A stretch of 6,944 bases of DNA, taken from the NCBI GenBank assembly GCA_028293725.1, contig JAQGOE010000184.1:1-6944 (forward strand). The letters are read 5' to 3'. The stretch is from Gammaproteobacteria bacterium (lineage in GTDB: Bacteria > Pseudomonadota > Gammaproteobacteria > Steroidobacterales > Steroidobacteraceae). Made by a program: the position numbers and the translations under genes. This document shows positions 6,127 through 6,944 of this stretch, one piece after another; position 1 is the first letter of the stretch; every line of letters begins with the position of its first letter. Under the pieces are notes generated by a model, which was not told the DNA's origin, did no database searches, and worked only from the letters and a program-made list of their open reading frames with translations.

Positions 6127-6811
6127 TTGGTACAACGTCGCCACGGCATGTGGAGGAACTGCGGCGCGACGCCGGTTCAGATCTGTCGCGGCGCCTTCGT
6201 TGCCAGGTGCTCGAGGAGCTCTCGGAAGCGTGCCGCCGCCAGCATTTTGGAGTTCGGTTCGATCCCCTTGGTACTCACCGCGGCACTCAAGAATTGCGGC
6301 TACCAGATGACGGGCTGTGACATAGAGGTATGCGTCGACCATCGCAGCGATGGAACTAACCGTCGTCGAATGCAACATCGAGACACAGCAGTTACGTTCG
6401 CCGACGAATCTTTCGACGTCGTAGTCTTCCACGAGCTGTTCGAGCATCTCCGGATCAACCCGGTATTCACACTTACCGAAGTACTGTGGGTCATCAAGCC
6501 GAACGGCATTTTGACCCCATCGACACCCAACCTGCGATCACTGGACGGAATCCGGAATTTCCTGTTCCGGGACAGGGCGTTCTCTTGCGCTCCGAGTATC
6601 TATCTCGAGTACGAGAAGCTTCAGACAATTGGGCACACGGGTCACGTGCGGGAATACACCTGGACCGAGGTGGTGGAATTCCTGCAGACCATCGGCTTCG
6701 TGGTCGGTCACATACCGAGGTGAGTATGAGAAGCGCCTCAAGCGGGCTGTGATCACGCTTCTGCCGAGGTGCAGTCCGTTTGTTGCGTATATCGCTAGGA
6801 AGCCTGCGTAG
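6127..6811 (+). pseudogene. Decayed class I SAM-dependent methyltransferase with four frame switches
   Basis: Joining three reading frames restores a typical methyltransferase of about 220 residues. From 6150, frame 3 gives VEELRRDAGSDLSRRLR then VLEELSEACRRQ. At about 6240 it switches to frame 1 with SILEFGSIPLVLTAALKNCGY (SAM-binding motif I) and TGCDIE. Near 6326-6335 it moves to frame 2 with STIAAMELTVVECNIETQQL. At 6395 it returns to frame 1 with FADESFDVVVFHELFEHLR, EVLWVIKPNG, STPNLRSLDGIRNFLF and GHVREYTWTEVVEFLQTIGF. Near 6705-6713 it moves to frame 2 with YRGEYEKRLKRAVITLLPR and FVAYIARKPA, ending at TAG 6809-6811. Without repair, frame 1 stops at 6721-6723. The break at 6395 looks like loss of one base (expected codon CCG). 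AAGGAG at 6121-6126 may be the old ribosome site, but no well-spaced start remains. Since the neighbouring genes are intact, real decay is likelier than general sequence error; local error is still possible. The original substrate is unknown. Confidence 0.75.
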
Positions 6812-6944
6812 AGGCGGTGCGGGTGTTAGGAGGACACCGGGTAGCGCGTAAGCCTGTAGACGCCGCGCGAGACGCGCTCGATATCTGCGCTACGTTCAAG
6901 CTGCACGAGGCGCACCTGATGCAGTCAGGTCGTAGAGCAGGGTA
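6812..6944. other. Terminal 133 bases without a recognisable gene
   Basis: No frame has a start codon with supported context. AGGAGG occurs at about 6829-6834, but no ATG, GTG or TTG follows at usable distance. Three small inverted repeats are visible: GGTGT/ACACC around 6823-6839, GCGCG-AGA-CGCGC around 6865-6877, and ACCTGA (6914-6919)/TCAGGT (6925-6930). None is followed by a T-run. Confidence 0.4.

Noticed and set aside
5743..6447. Antisense 234-residue open frame across the DUF6152 and methyltransferase genes
   Set aside because: It overlaps a well-supported gene and shows no recognisable protein features.
6829..6944. AGGAGG near 6829 as the start of a new gene
   Set aside because: No start codon follows at workable distance and the downstream translation is not recognisable, although a gene could begin beyond the window.

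Overview
The window is GC-rich, gene-dense bacterial DNA with every supported gene on the + strand. It looks chromosomal, from a free-living Gram-negative organism: most products carry export signals, one is a two-haem periplasmic enzyme, and one has a TonB C-terminal domain. The mix of a queuosine cluster, a DUF1111 di-haem protein, a DUF6152 protein and its usual partner recalls uncultured soil or water Proteobacteria (Steroidobacter-like) or Acidobacteriota. I cannot decide between them from sequence alone. I see no tRNA, rRNA, CRISPR array, transposase or insertion-sequence end.

Layout. Bases 1-224 are the 3' end of queC (7-cyano-7-deazaguanine synthase). Two bases later comes a 368-residue protein (227-1333) made of three consecutive QueD/6-pyruvoyl-tetrahydropterin-synthase-like domains. 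Only the middle domain keeps the complete zinc site and the catalytic Cys, and only the third keeps the Asp-His pair. This suggests a single-chain trimer with one composite active site, and it is the most interesting object here. A 201-base gap with a strong imperfect palindrome ends the queuosine block.

Bases 1535-4051 hold two exported proteins: a DUF1111-type di-haem oxidoreductase, and a protein with an N-terminal uncharacterised region and a C-terminal TonB-like domain. Each is preceded by an RNA-type hairpin close to a G-rich ribosome binding site. A 538-base stretch without a convincing gene follows (4052-4589).

Bases 4590-6117 hold a second exported pair: an uncharacterised 349-residue protein with conserved Trp-rich motifs, and a small DUF6152 protein that starts at TTG. 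Its predicted mature N-terminus is His-His. From about 6127 to 6811 lies a decayed SAM-dependent methyltransferase whose reading frame switches at four places. The last 133 bases hold no recognisable gene.

Working together: queC and the triple-domain gene are likely co-transcribed and belong to preQ0/queuosine synthesis in the cytoplasm. The two downstream pairs act in the envelope. Their substrates are unknown.
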